Positions 39,674 to 49,490 of a stretch of DNA of 64,000 nucleotides are shown here, piece by piece. The notes below the pieces were generated by a model. It had not been told where the DNA came from. It ran no database searches and worked only from the letters and a program-made list of their open reading frames with translations. Numbering within the stretch: the stretch's first letter is position 1; each line of letters opens with the position of its first letter. The stretch is from Marinoscillum sp. 108 (GTDB lineage Bacteria > Bacteroidota > Bacteroidia > Cytophagales > Cyclobacteriaceae): contig NZ_LR734808.1 of the NCBI RefSeq assembly GCF_902506655.1, positions 2,356,001 to 2,420,000 on the forward strand, given 5' to 3'. Made by a program: the position numbers and the translations under genes.

Positions 39674-40210
39674 TTAAGGAATGTACTGCATATCGAAGCG
39701 TCCATCGGTTATCCGAACTGTATCCTGGCAATCTTTGGAATAGGCATCAAATTCAAATGTACCAGCCAGTAAATAATCTAGTGAGTCTAATTTTGATATA
39801 TATATATATATGTATCCTTGAAATATACTAGAAGTTTCATATATACAATTTCCTATTTGATTATCATACTTCCCCTTATGTGTTGTAGCATTGTCTAATT
39901 GGTATTTTTCACCCTCCTTGATTGTATTGCCAATAAACATGGATACATTTTCATCAACTTCTGAGTTATCAATTTCCCCTGACAGAGAAAGTGCTCTCTG
40001 ATTTATACCCTGATATATTGCTGACATTCGTGACGTATTCGTCACAACAAACGCCTCCCCATTTACCAGGCATCCGAAGGTATTCTCCCCTGTAGTAGTC
40101 AGAGGCGGGAGTTTTTCCAGTTCCGTAGGTTCGTGAATACCCAGGCCCAGGTCGCAGGAGATGCACAGGCCGAGGGAAATAAACAGGACACACACAATCA
40201 ATACTCTCAT
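39674..40210 (-). CDS. Putative lipoprotein (DUF6252-like)
   Basis: 178 residues from the ATG at 40208-40210, chosen because it opens a lipoprotein signal (VLIVCVLFISLGLCISC) with Cys at about 18; the upstream extension in frame is not signal-like. The mature part has LPPLTTTGENTFGCLVNG, a pattern I associate with DUF6252 lipoproteins of Bacteroidota. An (AT)8 tract lies within the coding region. Function is unknown. Confidence 0.75.
   Translation of the reverse strand: MRVLIVCVLFISLGLCISCDLGLGIHEPTELEKLPPLTTTGENTFGCLVNGEAFVVTNTSRMSAIYQGINQRALSLSGEIDNSEVDENVSMFIGNTIKEGEKYQLDNATTHKGKYDNQIGNCIYETSSIFQGYIYIYISKLDSLDYLLAGTFEFDAYSKDCQDTVRITDGRFDMQYIP
39796..39811. repeat. (AT)8 dinucleotide microsatellite inside a lipoprotein gene
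   Basis: Sixteen bases of alternating A/T within the 39674-40210 reading frame, encoding alternating Tyr-Ile. Loss or gain of a unit would shift the frame. Confidence 0.85.
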
Positions 40211-40364
40211 AGATAATGGTCTGGCATTCAAAGATAGATAAAGACCCCAATTGGAAGCCAATGGTTGTGTGAAGTTTGGCAGTGGTAGGTGGTAAACTTC
40301 ACCTCCAAAGTAGGGTTTTTTGAAGGCCTCCCGTTTTACACTCAACTAATCGGAAATCCAACCT

Positions 40365-40856
40365 ATGATGAGTGTAAAAAAAGCTGCAGGCCTGGTGGGC
40401 CTTCTTCTTATCCTCCAGATCCCCTCTCTGGCACACAGCGAGATGGCAGGTCAGTTGATCTTTGAGAATTTCAAGAACGAACTCTACGTCAAAAGCATCA
40501 TCGACAAGCGCATGCTCAGCCTGGCCCTGATGCAGGAAGCAGACTGCACGCCCGATCAGATGATTTCTATCTGTGGAGATGAGTACCTCCAAGAGCACAT
40601 CCAGATCACCGTCAATTGTCAGCCGGTCACTTATGAGAAGGTGTCTGTGACCCTGGAGAAAAACGCAGTGGTCTATTCCTACCGAATGATCAAAGCGGAT
40701 GAACCCATCACTTCGGTAAGTGTCACCAGTGATTTTCTACTCCGATACAACGAACATGCCTTTGTTCGCGCCCAGTTCGCCATCGATAACATCAGCAAAT
40801 CATTTGACCTAAAGGCCTCAAAGAAGACCATTGAAGCCAACTTCATTCAGCCATAA
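40365..40856 (+). CDS. Exported protein of DUF6702 type
   Basis: 163 residues (ATG at 40365 or 40368). A signal peptide (AGLVGLLLILQIPSLAHS) is followed by a beta-rich domain with QLIFENFKNELY, DEYLQEHIQITVNCQPVT and VVYSYRMI, the strand pattern I associate with DUF6702. No catalytic motif is seen. It is divergent from the lipoprotein gene and 30 bp upstream of the YHYH surface-protein gene, so the latter two may be co-transcribed. Confidence 0.65.
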   Translation: MMSVKKAAGLVGLLLILQIPSLAHSEMAGQLIFENFKNELYVKSIIDKRMLSLALMQEADCTPDQMISICGDEYLQEHIQITVNCQPVTYEKVSVTLEKNAVVYSYRMIKADEPITSVSVTSDFLLRYNEHAFVRAQFAIDNISKSFDLKASKKTIEANFIQP

Positions 40857-40886
40857 ACCAGCTTTCTAACCCGCAACCCCTGACTT

Positions 40887-43800
40887 ATGAAAAAGTTGAT
40901 CCTGTTAATAGCCTGTATGCCACTCTTCACCTACGGACAGACCTGTGTGCCGGAGGACATCTATGCGGTGGAAGATGCCAATGCCGTATGCTACGAAATT
41001 GTGGACAATGTCCGATATTTCCATACCAACAACTATCCTGACCACACAGACAGTTACAATTCGCCCTTTGATCTCCTCACCAGTGATACGGAGTATGCCA
41101 TGTGTGCGTACCCCGAAGAGGCCAGCGAGCTCACACCGCTGTATGAGGAAACCGAAACCACCAAAGGTTGTACTTTCACCTACACCTTCGGTGTGGGGGT
41201 GAATGGGGTAAAATATGACCCCAGCTCTGCTGAGTATTTTGAAAACACTTCCACTGGCGAAAATAACATCGACTGGCACGTAGAAGCCCGCTACATTTTT
41301 AGCGCCAATTTTGGCAATAATGGCGGCCACCTCAACCCTTTTGGAGAATACCACTACCACGACGTACCAGCAGATTATTTCGCTGATGACCTGAGCATTA
41401 ATGGCTCGGCACACTCTCCGATCGTGGGCTACTCGGCAGACGGTTTTCCTATGTATTACAAATACATTTATTCAGATCCTGAGGACAATACCAGTGCCAT
41501 CATGGAGGCTGCTTCCGGGTTTACACTAAAAACTGGCACGCGCCCGGGAGATGGTGTATCGGCTCCAGATGGAGACTACACAGGCCTCTATTATGAAGAT
41601 TATGAATATTTCTTTGCCAACACCGTCCTCGACGAGTGCAACGGCCGGTATGGGGTCACTCCGGAATATCCCTATGGCACGTATTACTACGTGCTCACAG
41701 ACTCCTATCCCTACATCCCCAGATGCTTCAAAGGAACATCTGTAGATAACACCTTCCGGGTGGGACCAGGCCCCTCGTGTCCTGAATCTTCCGCCGCCAC
41801 CGACTGTGCTGTGGCAGTAGCTGGCTGCATGGATCCATTTTCAATGAATTATAATGCCAATGCCAATGTAGACGATGGCAGTTGTACCTATTCCTCTACC
41901 TGCGAAACCAGCATTTCGATTGCCTCAAAGGACAATGCCTCCTGCTTTGGAGAATCTGACGGATCAGTGACGGTATCTGTCACCGGCTTTGGGGATAATC
42001 CCACCTACGAATGGACGGGTGGTGGCACCTCCGAGACTAAAACCGGACTGGCTGCTGGCACCTATACTGTGACAGTCTCTGGCGATGACTGCACAGATGA
42101 ATTGGAAATAACCATCACCGAGCCCGCTGAGATCACTTATTCTGTGTCTGCTACTGATGCCACTTGTGGTGGCGGTACTGACGGCACTTTAACATTCACA
42201 GCTTCAGGGGGAGCAGGAACTGATTACCTCTTCAGCATCGATAATGGCTCAACCTTTCAGAGTTCCGGTCTCTTTGAAAATCTGGCCGCGGATAGTTATT
42301 CGATCCTCATACAGGAAACTTCCTCTGGTTGTGAAATCACTGCCTCGGGTACGGTGGGCGAATCAGGCGCACCTGATGCTCCTGCTACTTCAGGAGATGC
42401 CAGCTACTGCTTTGGTGATACCCCCAGCGCAATGACCGCCACGGGGGGAAATGGTACCCTCACCTGGTACGCAGATGCCAACCTGGCTTCACCACTGACC
42501 ACCGGAGCATCATACACCCCATCAGACGCAGTAGGCACCACCATCTACTATGTTACCGAGACCCTGGACAACTGTGAAAGCGCAGCTTCATCCATTAGCA
42601 TTACCGTCAATTCCCTGCCGGAAGTGCAGGCCACTGCAGACAATACGGCTATCTGTGCCGGAGAATCCGTAACACTCAGTGGCACCGGGGCGGCTACCTA
42701 CGTTTGGGATCAAGGGATACTTGATGGTGAATCCTTCACCCCCGAAGCAACCACCACCTACACGGTCACTGGTACTTCAGCAGAGGGCTGTTCATCATCT
42801 GATCAAATAACCATCACGGTCATGGAGCTGCCGGAGGTGACTGCATCGGCTTCAGCCACCACTATATGCGCTGGAGAATCGGTAACACTTTCCGGCTCGG
42901 GGGCGCTTACTTATGCCTGGGATCAGGGTGTAGAAAATGGAGTGGCCTTTACCCCAGCGCAGACCACCACGTATACCGTCATCGGGACAGATTCGGGAGG
43001 GTGTAGCGCATCTTCCGAAATCACCATCACCGTGCAAAGCGCGAGTGTAGAGGCTAGTGCCTCTTCAGAAAGTATTTGTCTGGGCGAATCAGTAACCCTT
43101 TCCGGTTCGGGAGCACTTTCATACAGCTGGAGTGATGAGGTCACTGACGGAGTTCCCTTTTCACCCACAGAAACAAAAACCTATACCTTAACCGGCACAG
43201 GAGAAAACGGATGTACAGCCACGGATGAAATCACCGTAGTGGTGAATACGCCACCCACTACAGTCGCCAACGCTTCATCCACTACCGTTTGCAGTGGAGA
43301 GGAAGTCATCCTCACCGGAACTGGCGCCAGCACTTATGCCTGGGATCAAAATGTAATCAATGGGGAGGCTTTTACCATCGAGTCCACTACCACCTTCACG
43401 GTGATCGGAACGGATGCAAATGGCTGCTCCAGCACAGATGAAATCACAATCACCGTGAATGAAGCACCGCAAATCAGTGCCACAGCCAGCTCAATGGAGA
43501 TTTGTGCAGGCGAAGAGGTAACACTCAATGGCTCTGGAGGAGCCACCTATGAATGGGACAATGGCATCACTGATGGAGTGCCCTTTGCCCCTACTCAAAC
43601 AACCACTTACACGGTGGCGGGAACTAACGATAACGGCTGCACAGGCACTACTCAGATCACCATCACCGTCAACCAGCCCCCAGCCGTCTTGGCCAATGCT
43701 TCTGCCACCACCCTCTGTAAAGCTGAAAGCCTGACCCTCACAGGATCTGGCGCCGCTAGTTATACCTGGAGTGACGAAGTGGAAGATGGTGTACCCTTCA

Positions 43801-44354
43801 CCCCTGAAGCAAGTGGTGTTTACACAGTGACAGGTACTGACAACAATGGCTGCTCCGCGAGTGCTGAGGTCACCATTACCGTGATCGACCTGCCCGCTGA
43901 AATCAGCCTGGATAATTCTACGCTGAGTGCAAGCACCCTGACTGGGCTTACCTACCAATGGGTGAATTGTGCGGATAACAGCATCATCGATGGCGCTGTG
44001 TCCCGAGAGTTCGTTCCCGACCGAAGCGGAAGCTATGCGGTCACCACCAGCATGGATGGGTGCTCAGTTACTTCATCTTGTATAGAAGTAAGCGTTACGG
44101 TATTGCAATCCAAACCACCTCAGGAATCCATAGGAATCTATCCCAATCCGGTGACCGAAAGGCTGTTCATTTCGAATCCAACAAATGAGATTCAGCTGGT
44201 GGAAGTTATCAACCTTTCGGGTGAGCTGATGGTCAGAAAAACAGACATTCATCAAACGCTCACCCTGGATGTATCCAATTGGAAAACAGGGATTTACCTG
44301 ATACATATGATCTCCGGGGAGGGTGAATCCTGGACCCGGGTGGTCAGAGACTAA
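40887..44354 (+). CDS. Secreted YHYH-domain protein with SprB-like and Ig-like repeats and T9SS sorting domain
   Basis: 1,155 residues. The signal peptide is LILLIACMPLFTYGQ. The YHYH domain (about 100-300) has the namesake GEYHYHDVPADYF near 152 and FKGTSVDNTFRVG. A short CMDPFSMNYNANANVDDGSC linker resembles a calcium/TSP3-like motif. Two SprB-type repeats (about 345-495; ASCFGESDGSVTVSVTGFG) and an Ig-like module precede six 70-75 residue PKD/Ig-like repeats (CAGESVTLSGTG, YTVTGT) to about 1,000. The T9SS CTD is IGIYPNPVTERLFISN to GIYLIHMISG. It is a cell-surface or secreted protein of unknown activity. Confidence 0.87.
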   Translation: MKKLILLIACMPLFTYGQTCVPEDIYAVEDANAVCYEIVDNVRYFHTNNYPDHTDSYNSPFDLLTSDTEYAMCAYPEEASELTPLYEETETTKGCTFTYTFGVGVNGVKYDPSSAEYFENTSTGENNIDWHVEARYIFSANFGNNGGHLNPFGEYHYHDVPADYFADDLSINGSAHSPIVGYSADGFPMYYKYIYSDPEDNTSAIMEAASGFTLKTGTRPGDGVSAPDGDYTGLYYEDYEYFFANTVLDECNGRYGVTPEYPYGTYYYVLTDSYPYIPRCFKGTSVDNTFRVGPGPSCPESSAATDCAVAVAGCMDPFSMNYNANANVDDGSCTYSSTCETSISIASKDNASCFGESDGSVTVSVTGFGDNPTYEWTGGGTSETKTGLAAGTYTVTVSGDDCTDELEITITEPAEITYSVSATDATCGGGTDGTLTFTASGGAGTDYLFSIDNGSTFQSSGLFENLAADSYSILIQETSSGCEITASGTVGESGAPDAPATSGDASYCFGDTPSAMTATGGNGTLTWYADANLASPLTTGASYTPSDAVGTTIYYVTETLDNCESAASSISITVNSLPEVQATADNTAICAGESVTLSGTGAATYVWDQGILDGESFTPEATTTYTVTGTSAEGCSSSDQITITVMELPEVTASASATTICAGESVTLSGSGALTYAWDQGVENGVAFTPAQTTTYTVIGTDSGGCSASSEITITVQSASVEASASSESICLGESVTLSGSGALSYSWSDEVTDGVPFSPTETKTYTLTGTGENGCTATDEITVVVNTPPTTVANASSTTVCSGEEVILTGTGASTYAWDQNVINGEAFTIESTTTFTVIGTDANGCSSTDEITITVNEAPQISATASSMEICAGEEVTLNGSGGATYEWDNGITDGVPFAPTQTTTYTVAGTNDNGCTGTTQITITVNQPPAVLANASATTLCKAESLTLTGSGAASYTWSDEVEDGVPFTPEASGVYTVTGTDNNGCSASAEVTITVIDLPAEISLDNSTLSASTLTGLTYQWVNCADNSIIDGAVSREFVPDRSGSYAVTTSMDGCSVTSSCIEVSVTVLQSKPPQESIGIYPNPVTERLFISNPTNEIQLVEVINLSGELMVRKTDIHQTLTLDVSNWKTGIYLIHMISGEGESWTRVVRD
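42615..43890 (+). repeat. Six tandem Ig/PKD-like repeat units in the YHYH protein
   Basis: Units of about 210-225 bp, each encoding [AS]SxTxICAGExVTLSGxGAxxYxW, FTPxxTTTYTVTGT and GCSxxxEITITV. They are diverged at DNA level, unlike the MBG repeats of the giant gene, so this array is older. Confidence 0.85.
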
Positions 44355-44511
44355 AGACAAATGTTGCGGTGATAAGACGTCATCGGGTATTGTGGCTGCC
44401 CGGTGCGTCTTTATCTCCATCTCTGAACCATTATTCAATAAGATCACTTTCAGCCAGCAGCTTCTGCCCGTTCAATGGATTATTTTTTTCCGGTTTACTG
44501 ACCAAAATTTT

Positions 44512-44519
44512 TACCTTTG
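44512..44519 (+). promoter_or_regulatory. Possible -7 element of the ECF sigma gene
   Basis: TACCTTTG matches TAnnTTTG and lies 24 bp before the ATG at 44544. A clear -33 TTG at proper spacing is not seen. Confidence 0.35.
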
Positions 44520-44543
44520 GTAGCCAACCACTCTACCTATTTC

Positions 44544-45071
44544 ATGAATCACCAATCGGTCTGTGAGGAGCAAACCTTTCATCAGGTGCATAGTGACCAC
44601 TCTACGTCACTGAGAAATTTCCTGTTTTACAAGTTCGGTGACCTGGAAAAGGCAAAAGATTTTGCCCAGGACGCATTCATCAGGCTTTGGGATAATTGTA
44701 GCAAAGTTCCTTTTGAAAAAGCCAAAAGCTATTTATTCACCATTGCCAACCGGCTCTTTCTGGACGATGTGGATCATCAGAAAGTGGTTCTGAAATTTCA
44801 GTATCGGCAGGGTACCACAGAAAAACAAATGGAGACAAACCCAGAATACATCTATCAGCACGATGAATTCAAAGAGCGGCTGGAACTGGCTGTATCAGAG
44901 CTACCCGACAAGCAACGGGCGGTTTTCCTGCTCAGCAGAATAGACAAAATGAAGAATAAAGAAATAGCCGAAACACTTGATATTTCGCTGAAAACAGTAG
45001 AAAAACACATCGCCAGCTCTCTTCAAAATCTTAAGGGCAAACTGGATGAGCTAACCAATTCAAAATTGTAG
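44544..45071 (+). CDS. ECF RNA polymerase sigma factor, FecI-like
   Basis: 175 residues from ATG 44544; the frame also opens at an upstream TTG inside the probable promoter, which is rejected. Region 2 is LRNFLFYKFGDLEKAKDFAQ with AFIRLWDN, and region 4 is LPDKQRAVFLLSRIDKMKNK with EIAETLDISLKTVEKHI. It is followed by fecR and a TonB receptor gene, so it is the transcription switch of a FecI-FecR-receptor cell-surface signalling unit. Confidence 0.92.
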   Translation: MNHQSVCEEQTFHQVHSDHSTSLRNFLFYKFGDLEKAKDFAQDAFIRLWDNCSKVPFEKAKSYLFTIANRLFLDDVDHQKVVLKFQYRQGTTEKQMETNPEYIYQHDEFKERLELAVSELPDKQRAVFLLSRIDKMKNKEIAETLDISLKTVEKHIASSLQNLKGKLDELTNSKL

Positions 45072-45124
45072 GTAGGGTTTATGGAGAGGTACCCGTTTCA
45101 CTATTAGACATAATCTAGGTCCAA

Positions 45125-46027
45125 ATGGCTGACAATGAACATAATGATCAAATCATCAAATGGCTGAACGGTGAGCTCCCCGAGGAGCAACTGATGCAGG
45201 AGATAGGCGCAGACAATCTGCTAAAATATAAGCAGATCATTCAGGAGGTGGATCAGTGGACTCCGGACAACGAGTCCGTGATTTTCGATCCTGCGGTGGT
45301 CACCAAAAAAGGCAAGGTGATGACCATGACCAGGCGGATGTCTCTGTCTGTAGCAGCTTCGGTCGTGTTGGTAGCGCTTTTCAGTATATGGATGCTCCGA
45401 TCCGATCGCACTGTCCATTTTACCAAAGCTGGTGAAACCAAGCAAATCACCCTGCCAGATGGACTGTCTATCGTGACACTGGCGGCCAATTCTAAAGTAT
45501 CCTGGACGGAAGACGACTGGAATTCATCAGAAAGACGACTGCAAATAGATGGCAAGGGCTTTTTTCAGGTGGAAAAGGGCACTCCCTTTTCAGTGGCTTT
45601 TCAAACTGGCGAAGTAACTGTGCTGGGTACGTCCTTTGAAGTGTCAGAGTTCGACGAATCTTTCCAGGTGATCTGTTTTGAGGGGAAAGTAAGGGCCACC
45701 GATAAAAATCAGGGATCGCGAATAGTATCTGCAGGTGAAGGCTATCTGTATCACCATGACCAATGGGAAGAAAAACTCAACGTCACGGATACCCAACCTT
45801 CCTGGCTTCAGGAGGAAACCAAATTTGACAATGTGCCTCTGGCCATGGTGCTGAAAACCCTGGAAAACGAGTATGACATACAAATCATCAAAAACAATGT
45901 GAAGCTGGAGCGTAGGTTTACGGGATCTATTCCTAATAAAAACCTCACCCTCGCTTTGAAAATCGTTTTTGACCCTCTGGGCATTTCCTACGAAATGAAA
46001 GAAAGTAAACTCACACTTAGTGAATAA
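45125..46027 (+). CDS. FecR-family anti-sigma factor
   Basis: 300 residues. A cytoplasmic sigma-binding N-terminus (1-70) precedes a membrane segment at about 72-91 (MSLSVAASVVLVALFSIWML) and a periplasmic FecR domain (FTKAGETKQITLPDG, VTVLGTSFEVSEF). The C-terminal DUF4974 domain is at about 233-298 (FDNVPLAMVLKTLENEYDI, TGSIPNKNLTLAL). It transmits receptor occupancy to the ECF sigma factor encoded 53 bp upstream. Confidence 0.93.
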   Translation: MADNEHNDQIIKWLNGELPEEQLMQEIGADNLLKYKQIIQEVDQWTPDNESVIFDPAVVTKKGKVMTMTRRMSLSVAASVVLVALFSIWMLRSDRTVHFTKAGETKQITLPDGLSIVTLAANSKVSWTEDDWNSSERRLQIDGKGFFQVEKGTPFSVAFQTGEVTVLGTSFEVSEFDESFQVICFEGKVRATDKNQGSRIVSAGEGYLYHHDQWEEKLNVTDTQPSWLQEETKFDNVPLAMVLKTLENEYDIQIIKNNVKLERRFTGSIPNKNLTLALKIVFDPLGISYEMKESKLTLSE

Positions 46028-46036
46028 CACAAGGGT

Positions 46037-48601
46037 ATGATCAAAACGCTTTTGGTATCACTGGGACTCCTCTCCACCATGTGGGTGGTCGGACAGTCCA
46101 CTGATCACATGTCGCTGACCACTGCTCTTAACAGTTATCAAGAGCGAAATGAGATAAAATTCTCTTACGATCCCGAGTTGCTGGAGCAAATAGCTATGCC
46201 CAAGGGCCTGGACACGCTGAGCCCTGCCAACTTCATCAGGTTCATTGAAAATCAGTACCCCCTCAAGGTAAGTCAGGTACAAGACGCATATTACACCATC
46301 GCACTCACGGAGCGTTTGTACTCCATCAGCATTTCTGACTCGGTGGATGGAAAAACGATCGCTCCATCCCAGGCTACCGTCCTGGTCAATGGGCAGCCCA
46401 TAGCCAGCACAGTGTCTGCAAACCAACTTGATTTTCTCTATAAACCCAACCCTACAGATCAGGTAGAAATATATGCCCTGGGCTACAACCGCAAACCCAT
46501 CTCCTTTGAGCAACTGATAAACAAGAAATCAGTAGCACTTAGCCTCCATCCCCAGATCATTGAATTGCGTGGGGTGATCATAGAGGATTACCTAACCAAA
46601 GGGATTAACATGAACCCGTCCAACCAGAGCATTTCTATCAAAGTGTCAGACCTTCCCCTGCTTCCGGGCGAAACTGACGGTGATATTTTTGCCTCTCTGG
46701 CAGCCCTCCCGGGCATTACCACACCAGACAACCGGCCGGGTAACCTTTTCATCAGGGGGAGTTCTACAGACCAATCATTGATCCTTTTCAATGACATCCC
46801 CATCTATCACCGTGGACACTACTATGGGACTATTTCGCCCTACAACCCCAAAATGGTGGATGATGTGAAGGTATACCGAAATGGCTTTCACCCTAAAATG
46901 GGCGGCCGTGTAGGTGGTGCCCTGGAGATCAACTCCACAGATGAGCCACAGAAAAACCTGAATGCCGGCTTAGGATCCAATACCCTCTACGGAATGGGCT
47001 ATGCCAAACTGCCTTCCAAAAATAAAAAAACAGGCTTCTCGGTAGGTGCCAGAAGATCTTATCCTTATTCTTTCAGTTCCCCAAAACTCAGGTCCATCTC
47101 TCAAATGGTCTTCGCTGGCTCCGCGCTCCTTGACTCTGCTGGAAACCTGCAGGAGGATATCGATGTGCTCTTTGAAGATTATGTAGGAAAAATCACTCAC
47201 CAGGTGAATGACAATAATCTACTGACACTCACTTCCGTCTATTCGCGATCTGACGTGGCCTATAAGGTTTCTCAAAAAAATTCGGATGAATCCAATCGGA
47301 TTGAAAATCTGGGACTTAACCTAAAGTGGAAATCGGTGATTAACTCCAGGTTGGTATCCAGGTTCTCGGCCACCTCTTCCGACTATCGGTTTGCCTTCAG
47401 AAACCTGATCACTCCACCAAAATCAGCAAATCTGAGATTGCTGGAAATCTACTCGACCAACGAGCTTACTGACTTCCGTATTCGGGAGGAATTTTCTCTG
47501 GATATGGAACAAGGAAACCGACTGCAATTTGGGGTGGACTATAAGTATCAGAACGCCTATTACGATTATCAGGACATTCCTGTACGAGATACCATCGTGC
47601 AAACCCGCGGCGCTGACCAATATGCCCATACGGCCTCCCCTTTTGTGAATTTCGAATGGAACTCATCCAAAAAACTGTACGTCCAGATAGGTGCCCGGGC
47701 CAACTACTATAGCAAGCTGAATGACCTCAAAGTGGCCCCACGTATTTTCATCAACTACTTTGCCAACAAGCAACTCACGGTGAAAGGTTCTGCAGGATGG
47801 TACTACCAGTACCTGAGCCAGGTAAAGGTTCTGGAGTTCAGTGGTGGTGGGTTTGACAATGAGCTTTGGTTACTCGCCGATAATAAGGATACGCGAATAA
47901 TCAATGGTTTTCAATCTATGACCGGGGCCATACTCAACCTGAAATCATGGATTATTGACTTGGAAGGGTACTACAAGACAGCAGATAACATCTCCTACTA
48001 CAGCGCCGGGAGGTTTTCATCGCGCGGGGAGTTTTACTTTGCTTCGCATCTGATGTATGGTGCAGACCTGTTGATCAAGAAGCAACTCAGCAGCAATGCT
48101 TCTGCTTGGGTAGGGTACTCATGGGCCGAATCCAAAATCATGGTGGATACGATAAGCGACACCCGTTTTGAGTCCCAATTTAGTCAACCACATGTATTTT
48201 ATGTTGGGGGTTCTTTGCAGCATGGAGGATGGAAATTTTCACTCGGCTGGAACTACGCCTCCGGCCAGTATGCCAGGTCGTTCCGCGTGAGTGAGGCTGA
48301 AACCAGCTACTACAGGTTTGTTAACCAACTACCCCCAGATGCGCCACGACCAATTGATAGCTATACCGACCTGGCAGACAGGTACCCGGCAGTGCACACC
48401 CTGAACCTCTCTGCCTCCTATCAACTACCTAAAACTGAAGATCGAAAATGGAGCTCTACCTTCGGCATCTCACTGATCAATGTGTACAACCAGCAAAACC
48501 TCACGGACAAAGCCGTTCGGGCAGGTAGGCCAACAGCCTTTCTGGTCGATCGTTATGCCATTGGCTTTGCGCCCAATCTGATGATCACTGTGGAGTGGTA
48601 G
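46037..48601 (+). CDS. TonB-dependent outer-membrane receptor of the FecA-like signalling type
   Basis: 854 residues. A signal peptide (LLVSLGLLSTMWVVGQ) precedes an N-terminal STN-like signalling domain (about 25-95; SLTTALNSYQERNEIKFSYD). A short beta domain, a TonB plug (about 195-310; RGVIIEDYL, GNLFIRGSSTDQSLILFNDI) and a 22-strand-type barrel follow, ending FAPNLMITVEW. It starts 9 bp after fecR. No SusD partner is present, so a small ligand such as a siderophore or vitamin is more likely than a glycan. The substrate is unknown. Confidence 0.9.
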   Translation: MIKTLLVSLGLLSTMWVVGQSTDHMSLTTALNSYQERNEIKFSYDPELLEQIAMPKGLDTLSPANFIRFIENQYPLKVSQVQDAYYTIALTERLYSISISDSVDGKTIAPSQATVLVNGQPIASTVSANQLDFLYKPNPTDQVEIYALGYNRKPISFEQLINKKSVALSLHPQIIELRGVIIEDYLTKGINMNPSNQSISIKVSDLPLLPGETDGDIFASLAALPGITTPDNRPGNLFIRGSSTDQSLILFNDIPIYHRGHYYGTISPYNPKMVDDVKVYRNGFHPKMGGRVGGALEINSTDEPQKNLNAGLGSNTLYGMGYAKLPSKNKKTGFSVGARRSYPYSFSSPKLRSISQMVFAGSALLDSAGNLQEDIDVLFEDYVGKITHQVNDNNLLTLTSVYSRSDVAYKVSQKNSDESNRIENLGLNLKWKSVINSRLVSRFSATSSDYRFAFRNLITPPKSANLRLLEIYSTNELTDFRIREEFSLDMEQGNRLQFGVDYKYQNAYYDYQDIPVRDTIVQTRGADQYAHTASPFVNFEWNSSKKLYVQIGARANYYSKLNDLKVAPRIFINYFANKQLTVKGSAGWYYQYLSQVKVLEFSGGGFDNELWLLADNKDTRIINGFQSMTGAILNLKSWIIDLEGYYKTADNISYYSAGRFSSRGEFYFASHLMYGADLLIKKQLSSNASAWVGYSWAESKIMVDTISDTRFESQFSQPHVFYVGGSLQHGGWKFSLGWNYASGQYARSFRVSEAETSYYRFVNQLPPDAPRPIDSYTDLADRYPAVHTLNLSASYQLPKTEDRKWSSTFGISLINVYNQQNLTDKAVRAGRPTAFLVDRYAIGFAPNLMITVEW

Positions 48602-48604
48602 TGC

Positions 48605-49174
48605 CTATAACCACTTAACTTTTTCCTCTATTGGTTTTCTTTTGATCCGGCCACTTGGCGGGTTGGCGTAGCCCATGTAAAACAGGCCTATGCAGCGCTC
48701 TTCTTCTGCCAGCGGCTCAAACTCTGAAAAATACTCCAGCAGATCGGGTGTACTCCAATAGCAACCAATGCCATAGGCACAGGAGGTAACCCACATGTTT
48801 TGCACGGCCATGGCCACAGAAGCAACCTCTTCCCACTCGGGCACTCTTTTCCTGGGGTCACGCTGCATGCATATGGCGATCAGGGCCCCGGCTTTCTGAG
48901 GGTTCATCTTTAACTTTTCGTATTTGGCCACCGAGAACGACTCCAGGCCATGGAGTGACCTATACTTTTCCGCCATGAAGGTGCCAAATTTTTTGAGGGT
49001 AGCACCTTTCATGACTTTAAATCGCCAGGGCTCTGTGAGCTTATGTGTGGGTGCCCAGTTGGCGTTTTCCAGGATGTTTCGGATAATCTGATCCGGGATT
49101 ACCTTATCTAAATATTGATCCGGATATACAGACCTTCTGTTTTGCAATAGCTGGTGCACTTCTTCAATCGTCAT
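48605..49174 (-). CDS. Nitroreductase-family FMN oxidoreductase
   Basis: 189 residues. LLQNRRSVYPDQYLDK, then WAPTHKLTEPWRFKVMKG and AVQNMWVTSCAYGIGCYWS are the nitroreductase FMN-site patterns. It reduces nitro compounds or quinones with NAD(P)H in the cytoplasm; the physiological substrate is unknown. It is convergent with the receptor gene, the two stops being separated by only 3 bp. Confidence 0.9.
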   Translation of the reverse strand: MTIEEVHQLLQNRRSVYPDQYLDKVIPDQIIRNILENANWAPTHKLTEPWRFKVMKGATLKKFGTFMAEKYRSLHGLESFSVAKYEKLKMNPQKAGALIAICMQRDPRKRVPEWEEVASVAMAVQNMWVTSCAYGIGCYWSTPDLLEYFSEFEPLAEEERCIGLFYMGYANPPSGRIKRKPIEEKVKWL

Positions 49175-49330
49175 GTCGCAAAATTATAAGCCTCAGGCTA
49201 GAGTAGTGCCGTATTTATCCATGAATTTCTCAATCTTATTTAAATGTAGTCCGGTAGCATTGACTTTATTAAATGTTTGCTTCATTCTTAAGCGGATAAG
49301 CCTTTATATTTGCAATCCAAAATTGGAAAT

Positions 49331-49404
49331 GCACTCGTAGTTCAACTGGATAGAATACCAGATTTCGGCTCTGGGGGTTGAGGGTTCGAATCCTTCCGAG
49401 TGCA
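49331..49404 (+). tRNA. tRNA-Arg (anticodon UCG)
   Basis: A 74-nt cloverleaf. The acceptor GCACUCG pairs with CGAGUGC. The anticodon stem CCAGA/UCUGG has loop UUUCGGC (anticodon UCG). The T-arm contains GGGUUCGAAUCC, and the discriminator is A. CCA is not encoded. Its last 14 bases plus four flanking bases recur at 49595. Confidence 0.95.
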
Positions 49405-49415
49405 CAAAATAGTGA

Positions 49416-49449
49416 AAGCATCTTCATTAGCGTATGGAGATGCTTTTTT
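49416..49449 (+). terminator. Terminator of tRNA-Arg
   Basis: AAAGCATCT pairs with AGATGCTTT and is followed by a T-run, 12 bp after the tRNA. Confidence 0.8.
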
Positions 49450-49490
49450 TGTTTCAAATGTATTTTCGGGAAGGATGAGAACCGTTTGAA

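Noticed and set aside
42615-43890. CRISPR-like periodicity
   Set aside because: The period of about 210-225 bp stays in frame and encodes Ig-like domains; no short direct repeats with spacers occur anywhere in the window and no cas genes were seen.
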